Source: Pseudomonadota bacterium (GTDB taxonomy: Bacteria > Pseudomonadota > Alphaproteobacteria > JAAXGF01). From it: a stretch of 5,500 bases of DNA. The translations under genes and the position numbers were made by a program. The stretch lies in contig JADFMW010000172.1 in assembly GCA_022563655.1 (NCBI GenBank), positions 1 through 5,500 of the forward strand, given 5' to 3'. The notes beneath the pieces are model-generated. The model saw only the letters and a list, made by a program, of their open reading frames with translations, had not been told where the DNA came from and made no database searches. Position 1 is the first letter of the stretch. The number at the start of each line of letters is the position of its first letter. Of this stretch, positions 5,118 through 5,500 are shown one piece after another.

Positions 5118-5500
5118 TCAGCGTGGCGGGGTGCCGCTGGCCTGCTTGGCGCGAATCGCCTTGGCGCGGGCCGCCATCTTCGCCGCGTCGGCGTCTCTGG
5201 CGGTCCTGTTCAGCAGGGCGGAGTAGTTATCGAGGATCTGGACCAAGCGATAATGGTCCGGCCCCAGGGCCTTCTCCAAGACCGCCAGCGCCCGCCGGTA
5301 GAGCGGCCCGGCATCGGCGTAGCGGCGCTGGACGTGGTAAAGCGCCGCTAGGTTGTTGAGGCTCGTGGCCACGTCGGGGTGTTCGGGCCCCAGGGCCTTC
5401 TCGCGGATCGCCAGCGCCCGTTTGTGGAGCGGCTCGGCAGTGGCGTAACGGCCCTGAACTTGGTAAAGCGCCGCCAACTCGTTGAGGCTCGTGGCCACCT
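5118..5500 (-). CDS. Tetratricopeptide repeat protein (kinesin-light-chain type), N-terminus outside window
   Basis: The last 127 residues or so of a TPR protein. Two nearly perfect 42-residue units are visible, each reading VATSLNxLAALYxVQxRYAxAxPLxxRAL followed by A(I/V)xEKALGPxHxx, and then a degenerate third unit (LVQILDNYSALLNRTARDADAAK...) and a short basic tail ending GTPPR-stop at 5118-5120. This 42-residue unit is the kinesin-light-chain-like TPR type, which forms helix pairs for protein-protein contact; the fused effector domain, if any, would lie upstream, outside the window. The DNA repeats at 126-base spacing too (gttgaggctcgtggccac at 5355-5372 and 5481-5498), so repeat number probably changes by recombination. 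The GTG at 5496-5498 is an internal Val of the repeat, not a start. Partner and role are unknown. Confidence 0.9.
   Translation of the reverse strand, partial: VATSLNELAALYQVQGRYATAEPLHKRALAIREKALGPEHPDVATSLNNLAALYHVQRRYADAGPLYRRALAVLEKALGPDHYRLVQILDNYSALLNRTARDADAAKMAARAKAIRAKQASGTPPR

Noticed and set aside
4138..5226. Plus-strand open frame covering the YedK gene
   Set aside because: It is antisense to a gene with all SRAP catalytic residues; GC-driven lack of stops.
1..5500. CRISPR array, tRNA, rRNA or transposase gene
   Set aside because: No regularly spaced palindromic repeats, no cloverleaf or rRNA-like segments, and no transposase motifs were found on either strand.

Overview
The window is mostly GC-rich, with long open frames on both strands, Shine-Dalgarno sites of the GGGAG/GGAGG type, and ordinary bacterial household and envelope genes. 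This fits a high-GC Gram-negative bacterium, perhaps an alphaproteobacterium or a relative. That placement is inference from gene types and base composition; no phylogenetic marker is present.

Layout. A plus-strand block (1 to about 1259) meets a minus-strand block (1395 to 5500) tail to tail. The plus block is the unusual part. It begins inside an AT-rich gene whose visible N-terminal 69 residues look nothing like the neighbouring DNA and carry a stretch resembling an Sm2 motif. At a glycine-coding tract the composition jumps to high GC and the protein runs into a complete Hint (intein/hedgehog-type) autoprocessing domain. This ends at 657, just after an 11-G homopolymer. A second, homologous Hint domain follows in another frame (about 711-1259). 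Between the two lie three copies of the C-terminal Hint junction peptide YL(A/V)HNKGG, one in each forward frame. The same nine-residue glycine-rich peptide is encoded by nearly identical 27-base repeats before Hint 1 and after Hint 2, so the two Hint domains look like a cassette bracketed by direct repeats.

The minus block reads, in transcription order: a TPR protein of kinesin-light-chain type (entering from beyond 5500), a YedK/HMCES-type SRAP protein for abasic-site DNA-protein crosslinks, an exported beta-propeller protein, an AT-rich REP/MITE-like palindrome, an Fsr-like major facilitator transporter, and a 74-residue orphan protein. Spacing of 71 to 142 bases suggests mostly separate transcription units, and no shared pathway is evident.

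The part most worth attention is the plus-strand Hint locus. The G11 tract, the three-frame junction motifs and the glycine repeats could be a phase-variable or recoded multi-Hint protein, or a decaying tandem array. A one-base error in the homopolymer must be excluded first.
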